64,000 nt of DNA, taken from Steinernema hermaphroditum (lineage: Eukaryota; Nematoda; Chromadorea; Rhabditida; Steinernematidae). The translations under genes were made by a program, and so were the position numbers. How positions within the stretch are numbered: the stretch's first letter is position 1; every line of letters starts with the position of its first letter. The notes under the pieces are model-generated. The model did no database searches, was not told the DNA's origin, and worked only from the letters and a program-made list of their open reading frames with translations. The stretch spans positions 14,540,092 through 14,604,091 of the forward strand of contig CM059623.1 of the NCBI GenBank assembly GCA_030435675.1, given 5' to 3'. Positions 34,019-46,939 of the stretch are shown one piece after another.

Positions 34019-34919
34019 ATGATCCCCAGATCGACACTGATCCGCGCCGCCGCCCGGCAACTGACTACTCCCGCACCGTCTGAACGCGTCATGAGCTACT
34101 CGGAACGTCGCCTCCTCGGGTGAGTGCTCGCGCGGAGTCAACCCAATCTCAACGACAAGGGAACCTTCGTTCGGATTGATAGCGTCAACGAAGCTCCCCT
34201 GTCGTCGGGACCGGGGGCGCTCAACTCGTCGCCACTGCGCTGCAGCCTCAATCAGTCGCCGCTTCGCGCCTCTTACGCTTCGGTTTCAGTTTTTCAGCCG
34301 ACAAGATGTTCTCCGTCGTCAACAACGTCGCCGAGTATCCGCAGTTCGTGCCGTGGTGCACGCGTGCCGACGTCCGCCGGATAAGTGCCAGTGTTCAAGT
34401 CGCAGAGCTGCAGATTGGATTCCCACCGATTCACGAACACTACACGTCGCGAGTGACTTCTCTGGAGCCGAACGTTGTGAGGGTAAGATTTGCAAGAACT
34501 GTGAGTCTCGAAGGAGGCGACAAAAGAGAAGAGACGTTGAATTCTCTGTTTTGCACTTTTACCCTTAAATGCTTATTCTATGCATGCGTGATAGAGAGGG
34601 CCTGCCATAGACGTATTTCACGCATAGGCTAATCTCTCGCTTTCAGTCTGTCTGCACGGATGGCCGCGTTTTCAACGTACTCGAAACCACGTGGCGGTTC
34701 GGACCTGGAAAGCCGCACAACCCGGAGACGACGATGCTGCACTTCTCGCTGGACTTTGAATTCCGCTCGAAGCTGCACGCCTACTTCGCGCACATGTTCT
34801 TCGATCAGGTCGTCAAGACGATGGTTGGCGCGTTTCTGAAGCGCACCGAGCAGATTTATGGGCCGCCGTCGTTCGACCACTTCAACTCGAAGGCCGAAGT
34901 CCTCGCCTACAAGCATTAG
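34019..34919 (+). CDS. coq-10: Coenzyme Q-binding protein COQ10 (START domain)
   Basis: Three exons (34019-34119, 34290-34482, 34647-34919) give 188 residues. COQ10 is a mitochondrial START-domain lipid-binding protein that binds coenzyme Q and is needed for efficient Q function in the respiratory chain. A presequence ([20 protein letters not shown]) precedes the START fold: [29 protein letters not shown] is the family signature, then [22 protein letters not shown], [19 protein letters not shown] strand and the C-terminal helix [22 protein letters not shown]. The ATG lies 2 bp after a CTTCAG acceptor. Confidence 0.93.
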
Positions 34920-35751
34920 TCCTTGTGTTTAGATTATTAACTTATTTCCTGCCGTATAGTAAATGCTTTAAGTGATTGACTGGGTTCAAGAGCTGTGTCG
35001 TAGGCTGAGGATGGGACGGTTTCTCCCTTTTGCCAATGGTGAGAGTTCTCCAAGCGTCTTCATCCGCTAGAAGCCTGGTAGTGTCATCTTGCGATTCTCT
35101 TCAGCCTGGATTCTCTTCTTCAATCGCCTGGGTCGCGTTTCGGATCCATCCATAGCGCAATTTCGCAAATCGAATGATGGAGTGGCATTTTACTATATCT
35201 AAGATTTCTGAAAGGCAAAACCCTAATTGGGACCCGGCGATGCTTGGCTCAATAGCAGTTAATCGAATGTCAATTCAATGAGAGTCTTTTTGACATTATT
35301 CGATCGCATCCATTGAATAAATGATCTTTGTTTGACGAGTGACCTCCCAAGACTCGGATATCATCGGTTTTCCATTTAACAACGACCGATCAGGACAAAT
35401 AATGAACTGCTTTGAATTTCCATACATAATGAGTGTCTAGATATTTAAACGCTGTTCGAAGCTTGAGATCGATGAGATGCGGATCTGACTAGACCATAGC
35501 CAGTGTCCCGTAGACACAGGTGTCGCGACACGCTATCTAGAGACAACACAGCATCTACAAACACGTCTCCGGGCTCTATCTGCACGGCGCTGGTTATCTA
35601 TTATAAACTCTGGAAGTTCACTCAAAAAAGCATTGTCGAAAACCTATCAAGCGATGCTTGTGCATGTGTCGATGTCGATGTTGTCGCATTATTTCATGAT
35701 TCATATACGCAGCTCGCATCAAAAATTCACTGTGTCCATCAGAATCACCTG
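34920..35751. other. Intergenic with left copy of a long direct repeat
   Basis: The stretch 35221-35445 is homologous to 39881-40091 beyond the protease gene, including an identical block of 50 bp (35321-35370 and 39972-40021). No gene is supported; an open frame upstream of the protease ATG may belong to its 5' UTR or an earlier exon. Confidence 0.6.
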
Positions 35752-38700
35752 ATGAAGAAGCGAGTTGAAATCGCGTCTCCTCCATACGACCAGCACCAGT
35801 ACCGAGGACTGAAGCTCTCGAATGGGCTGAAAGTGATTCTCGTTTCCCACCCGTACTGCGCCTTCGCCTTCGCTTCGATGTCGGTGAAGGCTGGCTCATT
35901 TGCGGACCCTGACGACCTCCCTGGACTGGCACACATGTGCGAGCATCTCCTCTCAATGGGAACAGAAAAGTATCCGGCGGAGAATGACTTTTTCAAATTT
36001 GTCTCCAAGACGATGGGAACATATCGTGCTGAAACTGATTGGGACTGGAGCAATTACTACATCACAACGCGGCCACATCATTTGGAGGTATGTATTTTAC
36101 CTTGATTATGGCATACCCGTATAATCACGCGCTAAAGGCTAAGACTTACACTTAGCTTAGAGTTGCCATCAGCTATTACGATATTTGTGCCTAGGAAACG
36201 CTGGATAGACTGGTCGACACTTTCGTTTCTCCTCTTTTTACTGAATCGTCACTCGAAAAAGAAGTCCAGGCAGTTGACTCGGAATTTAAGAAGTATTGCG
36301 GGGACGATGTGCCTCGTATGATCGGCCTGGAGAGTATGCTTACTCCAGAGCACGATTTTCGCAAATTCATGGAGGGAAACTACCAAACGCTGATGGAGAT
36401 TCCGAAGTCGAAAGGAATTAGCATCCGTGACGAGGTGGCGACGTTCTTCGAGAAGCACTATTCTTCAAATATGTGAGTTCGAGAAGGATTCGAGGAAAAC
36501 ATTTGAGCCCAAACATTTGCAGCATGACTCTGTGCGTTTTCTCCAACCATTCGCTATACGACTTGGAGCAGCTAGTGCTGAGGCTTCCACTTCACGAGAT
36601 CAAAAACAACAAAATTAGGCCAAAACCATACAGCAATTTTCGGTTCAGTCCTGACGAGTTCGCTTGTCGCGTCGATCTGGTACCTGTTGGTGGCGACAGA
36701 ACGCTGACGGTTAAGTTCGCCGTTCGAAACTGCTCGCTGTCACAGGAGGAACGTTGTATATGCAAGTTTCCTGTGATACCTACTTTCACAGACACAGAGT
36801 TTAGGCGAGTTGCTCGAGCACGCAGCCAGAGGATCGGCGGCTTATCAGCTCATGCAGCGCGGATGGGCAACTTCCGTAAGCGCCTTTTCTTATCGACTGT
36901 TAGGACTCAAAGTGAAAGTTATGCTGAGTAAAGAAGGTCTTAAGCATGTCGAGGAAATAGTGGAGCTCCTGTTCATGTACATCGGGATGTTGAGAAGGAC
37001 TGGTCCTCATGAGTGGTTCTACGATGAATTGTCCACAATGGAGAAGCTATTTGATGAGCTAACACATCGCACGTCGCTGTATGATTACATAAGTGATCTT
37101 TCCGAGAGACTTCTGAATTGTCCTCTGGAAGAGGACATGCTTGTGAAGCAGGAAACTTTTGATCCGAACACGACCGAGAGGATCATGAGTCAGCTAATCC
37201 CGACGAACATGATGTTCTTTGTTTCGGCGAAAGAGAATTCGGAGCTCGATGATCTCGTGAAGAAAGGGTACTACAATGTCGAATACAGGAGGACGGCGTT
37301 GGATAAAACGCTGATTGAGAGATTCGAGAAGGCCTTGGTGACAGAGAGTGACTCGTTCTTTTTACCGCAGAAGAACGAATACATTCCCACAAAAATCGAT
37401 GCGAATAGGACCGGCAAAATCAAACAGTAAGTTCTTTGTTAATTACGGGGAATGTATTCGTTCTTGGGGGTTAAACAGCAGCCAAACCAGCCTTCTGGCC
37501 TGCATATCTGACGTTAAGGGCGAACGAAGTGGTCTTGGTGGCTTCGGCAAACCCCCGGCTTGGCTTAGGTTGGGGCTTACACTCACTTAAAACCTGCTGA
37601 GTATGTACTTATCCATACGGATTTTGGCTAAGTGTCACTTTTATAGCTGGGTCCTTTTTTCTCACATAATCCGACATACACCACAAACCTCCTTATTTAG
37701 TAAGCTCCTGCTGATTGAGGATAACGAGTTCAAACGTATTTGGACGAGAGGCACCAGCGAGCTAACAGCGACCATCTACGCTTTCTTCGGCATTCCCAAT
37801 CCCGACGCTGCAAGTCACTGCATGACTTCCCTTTTTGAGTACTGTTTTACGGTTTGTAGCCGCAGAGTGAACTCCCTAATCACGGTGTTCTAGTTCTTCG
37901 CCCGATCGGAATTCCACAGCGCCAAGCTAGCTAAGATCAGCTTTAGTTTTGATGCGACCGAAGACGGCTTCAAACTCGAATTTTTCGGCTTAGCCGAAAA
38001 TATCACCAAGTTCGTCTCCGACTACGTCAACAAAATGCTCTCTTACAAGCCGGAAGAAGCCGTTTTTAAACTGATGCGGGACGAAATGATCAAAAAGCTT
38101 AAAGACGAGGAATTCGAGCAGCCACGGGACCAGGCAGTCGGCCTCATAAATGCTATACTGATGGGAGGCTATCACACAAACGGGGAGTTACTAGCCGTGT
38201 TGGAAACGGTGACTTACGATGCGTTTCTCGAGTTTATCTCGAGATTATGGAATGCTGTACATCTCAAACTGTTCGTAAACGGCAATTTTACCACACAGGT
38301 AAGTGCTGTACCATTAGCTAATCCGGATTTTGTGCATAGGAAGTCACTGAGCTCAGTGGACTGTTTCATCGAGACGACACTTCAATGAGACCTTTGACGC
38401 CCGTGAAAAGGAGGCCCTTTGTACGCATCCCGGAAAGAGTCCCTTATTTCTACGAGCACACGCAAGGAGTGCACTCTCAAAGCTGCTTATTCGTCCATCT
38501 GCAATTCGGTGTTTTTGAGCCGCGAACCAACGTGCTCTCTGAACTTTTATTCTATCTAGTGAACGAGCCGGCTTTCGACACTTTACGCACGAAAGAGCAG
38601 CTAGGTTACACGATGGAGACCTTGCAGCCGAGACATTGTGAAGTGCAAGGTCTTGCAGTCGTTGTACAGGGCGACCACCATCCACTGTATGTTGAGCAGC

Positions 38701-40021
38701 GTGTCGATGCTTTCTTCCGAACCTTCAGGGTATGGCGACATTCACATGACCATCTCGAACATAGAATCTTTAGAAAACACTCGAAGTGATGAGTGACGAA
38801 GAGTTCCAGAAATCGAAGGAGGCTTTGAAGGAATCTTTCCGTAATATGCAGAACGTGGAGCACTACTGGCAGGAGATTCGACGTGAACGTTACTTGTTCA
38901 ACAAATGTGAGGGCACGAAGTTGAAGTGGAGAGTTTATAAACATTTAGATGAGCTGCAAATAGCGGAGTTGTCTTCTTTGACGAAGCCGGAGTTTTTGAC
39001 TTTTTATGACAGAAAAATCATGCCCGGTTCCACTGAACGCCAGAGAATCTCGGTCAGAGTGTGCTCTACAACGGCGCACCTGGAAGAAGATGCAGTTGAA
39101 TACGATGAGGGAGTCAAAATAATGGACATTGGAGACTTTAAGCTCAACAGTTCGTATTACACTTTTGCCAATTAAGGTGGTTTTCGTCCTAATTGTGTCC
39201 TAACTAATTCACTCCGGCAAATAAATCAGCAACAACAATTGTTGCCATCCAGAATCCAGCAAACAGGTCATTTTCTACGATTTATATTCGAACGCACATA
39301 ATATTCTGAGGTTTTCTTGTTCTCATCAAGGCCTATTACTGCATAAATTTCATTACAATCGGCGTGGGACACTTTCTGAGGGTCCCTTGTGGGAGTAGCT
39401 AAAGCAAGTTGATCTCACTGACAGTCTGCTGGAAAGAAGGAACTGGAGAGATTGCGCTGTCTGTTCACTGTCGCATTATGTCACGGTAACCTCCAATAAA
39501 ATCCTTCTTCCGGTATGGAAGAGCCTCACAGATGGATACAGCTGGAGACTTCATTTGGCGTGACAAACCCTATAAATTGCTGCTACAAGAAGGCGGAATT
39601 GCCATGGAGCTAGATCGTAAGAAAATGGGGAGGAACTGCCATTGAGTCTGTGTAGGCAGGTGTATTCGAATACCGCTCCAAGATTTAAGAACTTTGGGAC
39701 ATCGAAGTGACAATTTATGATATCTTATGTAGAGTTGAAAAGCATCACTATAGGGCTGAGATGTTAATTCGGAGCAGAACATAATCTCGGACATTTCGGG
39801 ATTTTTGCGGTGGAATCTTGTGACGCCCGGAAGTACCAGTAGTTCATTTTATACCCATTACTTCCAGGTTTCAACAGGCAAAACCCGATTTAGGACATGG
39901 CGGCGATGTTTGACCCAATGTCAGTTCTGTGATAGTCTTTTTGACATTATCCAATCGCAGCAATTGAAAAAATGATCTTTGTTTGACGAGTGACCTCCCA
40001 AGACTCGGATATCATCGGTTT
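35321..40021. repeat. Direct repeat pair bracketing the insulysin-like gene
   Basis: Left copy about 35221-35445, right copy about 39881-40091, same orientation. A 50-bp core is identical (35321-35370; 39972-40021) and the flanks are clearly similar. The interval between them contains exactly one gene, the M16 protease. Confidence 0.8.
35752..39175 (+). CDS. Insulysin (insulin-degrading enzyme)-like M16A metalloprotease
   Basis: Eight exons (35752-36087, 36195-36472, 36523-36752, 36805-37426, 37701-37851, 37894-38298, 38340-38729, 38774-39175) give 937 residues, close to insulysins. M16A enzymes are zinc peptidases that enclose and degrade small peptides. The inverted zinc motif HxxEH is intact as HMCEH (residues 61-65), and the distal Glu lies in EVQAVDSEFKK. 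The C-terminal half has LRTKEQLGYTME, matching the substrate-binding Arg/Tyr of the family, so the enzyme looks active. The donor of exon 3 (GTTGTA at 36753) is weak but the only one that preserves frame. The ATG at 35752 is the nearest to the conserved region; upstream in-frame sequence makes an earlier start possible. No signal peptide is seen, so it is probably cytosolic. Confidence 0.9.
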
Positions 40022-40296
40022 CTCCATTTATCAGCGACCGACCAGGACAAATAATGAACTGTTTTGCATTTTCATGAATAATGAGTGTCCACAGTAATTT
40101 GTCCAATTAAATCTCTACGCATTTCCACGCTACTTAAGCCGGACAGAACTGTAGCCCGCTGTGTAGTGTGGTCAGACGCAACCACGCGGAGAGGCAGCGC
40201 CACGCGGTGATAAGCTTATCACGATTGATGGATTGCGACTCCCTTTGTGCAAAGAATTGCCTTGCCTCGAGCGTTGCCCTCTTCGGTCCCCTTCCG
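39176..40296. other. Intergenic with right copy of the long direct repeat
   Basis: It contains the 39881-40091 repeat copy. No gene is supported. Confidence 0.5.
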
Positions 40297-42358
40297 ATGG
40301 CTTCTCGGCTGCTTCTTCTGCTTCTAGTGGGCGCCTTCGTTGCACCCTCCTCAGCCTCCACCGCCTGTCTTCGACAGCCCTGCGCCGCGCACAACCTCTA
40401 CGCCGACTATGTCTTCCTCATCGACTCGTCGCGTTCCATGGGCCAGGATCAGTTCGACGCTGTAAGTTGCCCTAGCCGCCGTGTCTCCGCTTACTGTACC
40501 TTCAGGTAAGGCGCTTCCTGGAGGCGTTTGCCGCTTCCGTCCGCATCGGAACCGACATGGATCGCGTGCAGATGCAGTTCATCACGTACTCGATGAAGGC
40601 GGCCTCCCACGGCACCCTCCAGCAGGGCGCCAACGCTGACTACGTCAATCAGACCCTCAAGGCACTCGCCTTCGACGACTTTGGCGACCGCGATATCACG
40701 AAGGCTCTGCAGCTGGAGGAAGCTACGGTCAACGAGGCCAACGGTCTCCGCCCCGCTGCTAAGCACGTTCTCGTCGTCATCGGCGCTGATGCCTTCTCGG
40801 GAACTCTCCCCGAAAGCGATGGTCTTCTGGCCAAGGTCCGCTCGAAGTACGACGCCCTCTTGGCCATCGGCGTCGGCCCCTCCGCCATCCAGGACGCTTA
40901 CCTCGATCTCCAGCAGTTCGCCGGAAATGTTGCGTGAGCCTATCCTTTCAAGAGCCTTTTTCATGGCCGTCTTTAGCGACACGATGTTCGTCTCCTCCGT
41001 TGACCAGCTGGACTACGCCCTGCTTTGGATCCAGAAGAACGGATGCCCGTAAGTTTTCCTTAGATGCGCGATGAAATAGCCACTCCTCTAGGAGATCTCA
41101 CGTCGTTACGACAACGCCGGCACCGACTCCGAAGCCCACACAGCCATCGAGCGTCACGTGCAACTTGGAGACCCTCGCCTACGACGTCTATCTTCTCATC
41201 GACGCCTCGGTCGCCCTCGCCACCTCCGACTTCCAGAAGGTGGGTCGCACTTTTCCGTATGTGGAAAATCTTTGGTGTGGGGTTTAAAGTTACCGACTTC
41301 AATGGGCATCTTTTGTCTGGACGCCCTCTTTTGAGAGTTTTTTTTGTCGTGATTTAAAAGAAACTAAATCCAAACACAGTCGCCAAGTATGACTATAGCT
41401 AGCCATAACAAGGGGATATCTGTTCAGCCTGGGCCTGTTCTCAGGTCTTGAAAGAAGGCTAATCCAGTGCCTTAGCATCTAGATCTACCTTAGGGTCCCG
41501 GGCTCTAAAAACGACAGGCAAGTTTCAGCTAGCCAGTTCAGCCACACACACCTATTTATCCTAGTTGGCGAATTTGGTTATAGTCATGTGTATACGTACA
41601 CTTCGGAAGGGCCCCTTGTGAGTATCGAAGAGCCTGGAATCCAATTAGGGCTCAATTCTGATGGTCATTTGGTTCTTTGGTCCGAAGATACGGCAGTGTA
41701 TATCGAATAATAAGTCTGTAGAAGTGTTAGCCATATGCCTGATGCTTGCCACTACCCTCAACAGCCCCCTTTTTCAGCTGAAGAACGAACTCGTCGATTT
41801 CGTTCGTCTCTACAACGTCGCCGACGCCGGCGCCCAGTTCGGCCTCACTACCGTATCCGTCGGCGCCGAGTTCTACTACACCGGATTCCACCGCGATCAA
41901 ACAAAGACCGGCATCACCACCAAACTCGGTCTCCTCACCCAGGACGGATCCAACGGCCAGGCCCTCAAACTGTAGGCCACAGACGTCGCCATCTCATCTA
42001 CCGTATCCCTAGGGCGTTCCAATCCGTCGAGCACTCATACCTCAAGAAAGTCGGCACAAACGGTCGTCCACAGTTGGCGATCTACGTCAGCGCCAACACC
42101 GACTTCGATGTCGCGCCTTTCGACTACATCGCGTCGCTGAAGGCGAAGTACGGTCTCAAGACGTTAGCCGTGCGATACGGTAGCTGGGCGGACGCCTCCA
42201 TCCTCGCCAAGGTCACCGGGGGCGCTCGCTGTGTGTACGACGCCACAACGTCGGCGAACCCAGGCATGGCCGCTTGGCTTCAGGAAGCGACGTGCAAGTG
42301 AGTGTGAAAGGAATCAGTCCTAAAATGAGAGAAATGTTTCAGGAAGAGCTTCTGCTAA
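40297..42358 (+). CDS. Secreted protein with two von Willebrand factor A domains
   Basis: Seven exons (40297-40461, 40506-40933, 40977-41048, 41092-41239, 41778-41971, 42013-42297, 42343-42358) give 435 residues. MASRLLLLLLVGAFVAPSSA is a clear signal peptide. vWA domain 1 starts at YVFLIDSSRSMG with an intact DxSxS metal site and runs to the ALLWIQKNGC block. A Thr/Pro linker (TTPAPTPKPTQ) leads to vWA domain 2, starting YDVYLLIDASVAL, where the second Ser of the metal motif is replaced by Ala. Such two-vWA proteins are common secreted nematode proteins that probably bind extracellular partners. The tiny last exon adds a Lys/Ser/Phe/Cys tail (KKSFC); if unspliced the protein ends four codons earlier. 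The ATG chosen is the one beginning the signal peptide. Confidence 0.85.
41240..41777 (+). other. Long intron of the vWA gene
   Basis: 538 bp between vWA exons 4 and 5, bounded by GTGGGT and TTTTTCAG. I see no separate gene in it. Confidence 0.5.
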
Positions 42359-43342
42359 GCGTCGAACGATGTTGTCGGTGTTTGTGTTTGAATAAACGTG
42401 AATTCAGGTCATGATATGAAATAGCGACTGTAGACTAGGGTGTATTTACAGAGCCCTACGAGACCAAAAATCACCCGCCTTAGATTGAGACGGTCAAGGG
42501 ATACAAAAGGCTCTCAGGAAAAAAACAAGGGAGTTGCTCAGGGGATAAAGAAGGCAGTGATCTCACAAGGGACCCTTCCCGCCTTAGATAGGCTCAGAAT
42601 TTTAAGTCTACTGAGCATTCGCTAGTTGGATGTATTTGAATTTGACTAGAAACAAAGACAAACAAAAAAAAGACAAACAGATGCCTCCAATACAAAAAAA
42701 ACGAAGCGAAAAAAAATATGTATATTGGCAGAAGGGGAGGCGAACCGTGGTCTATCAACTGGTAGGCAAGAGGTTTACCGGATCAACCGTATAGGCAGAG
42801 CTTACCACTTCAGCCATTATGCCTATATACATAACTCTCCTCACATAACTTTCGAAGGATGTTTATGATCGCCATAAAATCAATGCGCCTTCAATGTGCG
42901 CGTGGTGGGACCACCAGACTACCGTAATTCTGCGTTGCGCCCGACTTTTACAATGGAGATTACAGAATTTTTATCTTGTTTCGTTGATTTTGCGCGATCA
43001 TGGTCAGGTGTGCGTATAAGCCGACTCCCTTTCGGGGTTTTAGTACATTCGTACCAATTTGTGTACCAATATTCAGGCGGATCTTCGGGAGGTTGCCTTG
43101 TAAATGATAGCCAGATGGAGTCGAACAAATCGGGGTCTTTCTTCGATAACGCGCTACTTCAAAGAGTGATTTCGGTGTCTGAGGGGAGAGGTGGTTTGAT
43201 GGGGAGGTTGCAGAACCAATGGTCCAATCGACCTATCTAAGAATTTTGGAATTTGCATTAGCATTCGATATCCGAAAGTGTAAAAGCATTGCACACACCT
43301 ATAACTTGCGTCCTCGTCGATATTTCCATCCTTATCCTCATC
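42359..43342. other. Intergenic, with a tRNA-like sequence
   Basis: No protein gene. At 42728-42825 (minus strand) a tRNA-like sequence is described separately. Confidence 0.5.
42728..42825 (-). pseudogene. tRNA-like sequence, probably tRNA-derived repeat
   Basis: Read on the minus strand it starts GGCATAATGGCTGAAGTGG (box A-like) and ends GGTTCGCCTCCCC...TTCTGCC. The acceptor ends pair at 6 of 7 positions and the D arm can form, but at about 98 nt it is long, the T stem pairs poorly and no convincing anticodon arm is found. A decayed tRNA or SINE is likelier than a working tRNA. Confidence 0.4.
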
Positions 43343-44999
43343 ATGGGCACACAACGTCTGAGCTGTCCGATATGCTTCAACGTGTACGACGAACACTCAT
43401 CGTTATCAGTGCTCACGGGCTGCGGTCACCTCTTCCACACGAAGTGCATAGAGAAGTGGCTTGATGGAAACCTGAACTGTCCTTCTTGCCGTACGGGACT
43501 GGAGGACAGATACGCCAGTCTTCTGCGGGTCTACAGTCCCACGGCTCTTTGGTAAGCTGGCACTCTCTTTATGAATAAGTCAGTGAAGTATAAAGCACGT
43601 AGAGCTTGAAGGTTGAAGTTTAGTGGAGGCCTTGGACTTTTTCGAGCTTGAATTTAGGCTAATTGGAGCTCTTGACCTTAGATATAAGATACTATGAACC
43701 GACATTTAATTATTCGCTGCGGTATTGAATTATTGTTCGTTAAGGTCCTTAGAACAGGCTCTGATTGAACAGAACCTCATTATGTCTAAAAACGGAGGAG
43801 GGAAACAATGGTGTGATTTAGGATCTTGTCTTTAGTTCATCCAAAGGGTCTAAATTCGATAGTTTTGATTTGCCACTTTCAGCGAATCTTCTGATGGCTT
43901 CACAACACCAAGAGAACGCGAGCGCTTTAACCTCCGACGCCATGAATTCGGAGAAGGAGAAGAATCCCGCAGAAGAATCCGACTCTCCGAAATACGAGCA
44001 GGAGTCGAAGATCGGAGGCAAACCTTGCATACGGACCTTAGAAACTGCGAAAATCTCGTAGCATCCTTGAGGGATCAGCTGAGATCCACAAGCGCTACTG
44101 TGAGGAGACAAGTGTGCGAAAAAGCCGAACTCGCATTAACTGTAGATGCGCTAAAAACGGAGATGAGGAGGATGTATGCAGACCAACAAGCTCAGCAACA
44201 TGAGATAGATAGATTGACGGCCCTTTTGACCGAATGTCTCGACGAACATGACATAATTGAAAGGAACATGCAGGATAAGGAAGAAGCGTTAAAGGCAGAA
44301 CTGGATGGCTTATCGACTCGCCTGGACTCGGCAAATAGTGAAAAGGAGGGACTTCAGGAAGAGCTTCGGGAAGTCAAAGCTCGGCTACAAGTGGAAGCTG
44401 AAGATCAGAGATCTATATTGAAAGAAAAAGAACGTCGATGGACAGAGGAAATCCACGAGATGTGGCAAGGGAAAGAGGCAGCCCAATACGGGCTTCGAGA
44501 GACTACGGTAGAATTGGAGACCTTGAGGAGTCAGCTTGAAGATCTGAAGAAATCCGGAAAAGACGCGGGACAGAAGACAGAATCAACACTGAATGATCCT
44601 CTGGAAGACGAGAACTCAGCCCTTAAACGAAAGGTCATCATACTCCAAAAACGCTGCGAGCAGCTTCACAAAGAAGTGAGTCTTCTGATGCAGGAGAAGC
44701 GCGCAGCCCTCGACACGTCCTTTGCGCTCCAAACACAGAACCACGCCACGAGAGCGGAGCTCGAAGACGTTGTCGCGGAGCTCCGGAAGGAGCAAAAGAA
44801 GTCTCTTCAACTTCTCAAAGACGCCAATACGATGGAAAACGAGTTTCTGGCGATGTGCGAGAAAGTGAAGGAGTTAGGAGATAGTTTTGTGGCGACGAGG
44901 AACTCACTGGAAAGGGTTCAAACGAGGAATGAAGAGTTAGAAGGTGCAATGAAGAGACTAAGGATTACGGCAGTCCGTAAAAATGAGACTCGAAGGTGA
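43343..44999 (+). CDS. RING-finger, coiled-coil E3 ligase, TRAIP-like
   Basis: Two exons (43343-43551, 43883-44999) give 441 residues. The N-terminal RING-H2 finger is complete: CPICFNVY, CGHLFHTKCIEKWL, CPSCR (residues about 8-50). A short Arg-rich linker is followed by some 320 residues of nearly unbroken heptad-rich coiled coil (Glu/Lys/Leu-rich, for example KEEALKAELDGLSTRLDS). A RING at the extreme N-terminus followed by long coiled coil and similar total length matches TRAIP, the ubiquitin ligase that unloads the replicative helicase and resolves DNA-protein crosslinks. The assignment rests on architecture; other RING-coiled-coil proteins cannot be excluded, and I see no obvious C-terminal PCNA-binding motif. 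It converges with citrate synthase. Confidence 0.7.
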
Positions 45000-45431
45000 T
45001 GTGACTGCTCAGTGATTTCCTTCTTCATGATAAATATGAATCGAAGTAGAATGGAAAAAAACGGTAGATCTGTTGTGGTAACTCCTCACAAAGGGAGAAA
45101 GAACCTTGAAGTCGCCAGAGGTTTAGAGGAAGCTTGCACTTCACCGCGAGCCGTGACTCACGACGAGGCAACTACTCGGAGCCATCGAAGAGATCGCCTC
45201 GCCGACCGACCCACGAGAACACTGATAGTAGGAGTGATGGTCTGCATGAGTGACCGTAGAGTCTAGACGTGAAATGTGTTTACAGTCCAGCCAAGAACCG
45301 TCTTTAGAATCTAGACAGACACTTCGCCGCCTCAAAGCACAGAACACCGTCAACCACATGAAAACGACACATTCGTACACACCTACACACCAATTTATCC
45401 AAAATACACAATTTAACCAGACGGTGCCTTA
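45000..45431. other. Convergent 3' spacer
   Basis: It lies between the TRAIP-like gene and citrate synthase. No gene seen; GTCTAGAC at 45261-45268. Confidence 0.5.
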
Positions 45432-46939
45432 TTATTTCTTGGCGGCAGCGGCGAGCTTCATGAGACCTTCAGTGCTATGCGATTTCGGACGCTCCAGTGG
45501 AAGTCCCATACCGCGGGCCCAGATGAGTTGCGAGAGGCATCCGAGGGCGCGGGACACTCCGAACAGGACGGTGTAGTAGTTCATCTCGGTGAGTCCGAAG
45601 TATTGGAGGAGAACGCCGGAGTGGGCGTCGACGTTGGGCCACGGGTTCTTCGCCTTGCCTTGTTCGAGCAGGATTTCGGGAGTGATCTTGTAGAGGGTGG
45701 AGACTAGGCGGAAGAGGTCGTCCTTGGGCAAATGCTTCAGGGCGAATTCGCGCTGGCACTCGTAGCGGGGATCAGTCTTGCGGAGAACAGCATGACCGTA
45801 TCCAGGAACGACCTAAACGAAGAACATTACGCTCGTGTATTGTAGGTCACGTGATCGTACCTGACCGCTCTTGAGGTGGTTCCACACCCAATCACGGAGA
45901 TCCTTCTCTTCGTAGGTGTGTCCGAGGTCCTTCACAATCTTATTGAGGAAGATAAGCACCTCCTACATCGATAGAAAATTAGGTTTTGATCAACGACTGG
46001 AGTAGGATACCTGGTTGGCAAGTCCGTGGAGGGGACCGGCAAGACCAGCCATGGCGGCCGAGAATGAGAGGTAGGGGTCAGAGAGAGCGGATCCGACCAA
46101 GTGGCTGGTGTGGGCAGAGACGTTGCCACCTTCGTGGTCGCTGTGGATGACCAGGTAGAGGCGCATGAGCTCGGTGAACAGGGGATCTTCGTAACCGAGC
46201 ATGGCGGAGAAGTTGGCGGCCCAGTCCTTCTTGGGGTCGATGACTCCAACGCTGCTTCCGTCGCGGTACAGGTTGCGGTAGATAACGGCGGCGATGGTAG
46301 GGAGCTTGGCGAGAAGGTTCATGGAATCTTCGTAGGTGTACTCCCAGTAGGTGGACTTGTGGACTCCACGGGAGTATGCTTGCGCGAACTTCGACTCGCT
46401 GTTCAGAGCGGCGATGGCGGAGACGAACTGAGCCATGGGGTGAAGATTGGAGGGGAAGTTGTCAAGCATGCGGACAACGTGATCGGGAAGATCGGCACGA
46501 GCAGCCCATTCCTTGCTGATGAAGGCGGTCTGCTTCTCGTCGGGGATGTCACCGGTACACAGGAGCCACCAGATGGCTTCGGGGAGAGGCTCTTCACCGC
46601 CGGGAGCCTTGGGGAGCAGCTTTTGGCACTCAGGAATGGAGTATCCACGGAAACGGATTCCCTCTTCGGGGTCCAGCACGGACGTTTCGGTGACCATGCC
46701 CTTCATGGAGCGCATACCGCCATAGATCTACAATGGAAATCATCAATTCGGAAAAGGCTGTCACTGACGCATACCATATCGATGTTAATACTTTGAACAA
46801 CAGTATTTCCTTCTGCCTTTCGGAAACTAAGGACCTTCTGGTTATGTTCGACAATCTTCTTGGACAACACCTCTTTCAGGTTGGTCGAGTGTGCTCGCAC
46901 AGAAGTGCGCAAAACTACACCGGAAGCAGCTCGAAACAT
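45432..46939 (-). CDS. cts-1: Citrate synthase, mitochondrial
   Basis: Four exons (46939-46775, 46727-46011, 45962-45861, 45812-45432) give 454 residues. The enzyme condenses acetyl-CoA and oxaloacetate in the matrix, the entry step of the TCA cycle. The catalytic residues are present: His in [15 protein letters not shown], His in [16 protein letters not shown], and Asp in [10 protein letters not shown]; the C-terminal LERPKSxSTEGL motif is also intact. The presequence [20 protein letters not shown] is homologous to that of Hsp60 at the DNA level, and the similarity extends through the 5' UTR and about 100 bp upstream (46940-47045). That is not expected for unrelated enzymes and suggests a shared, copied 5' module. 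Confidence 0.97.
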
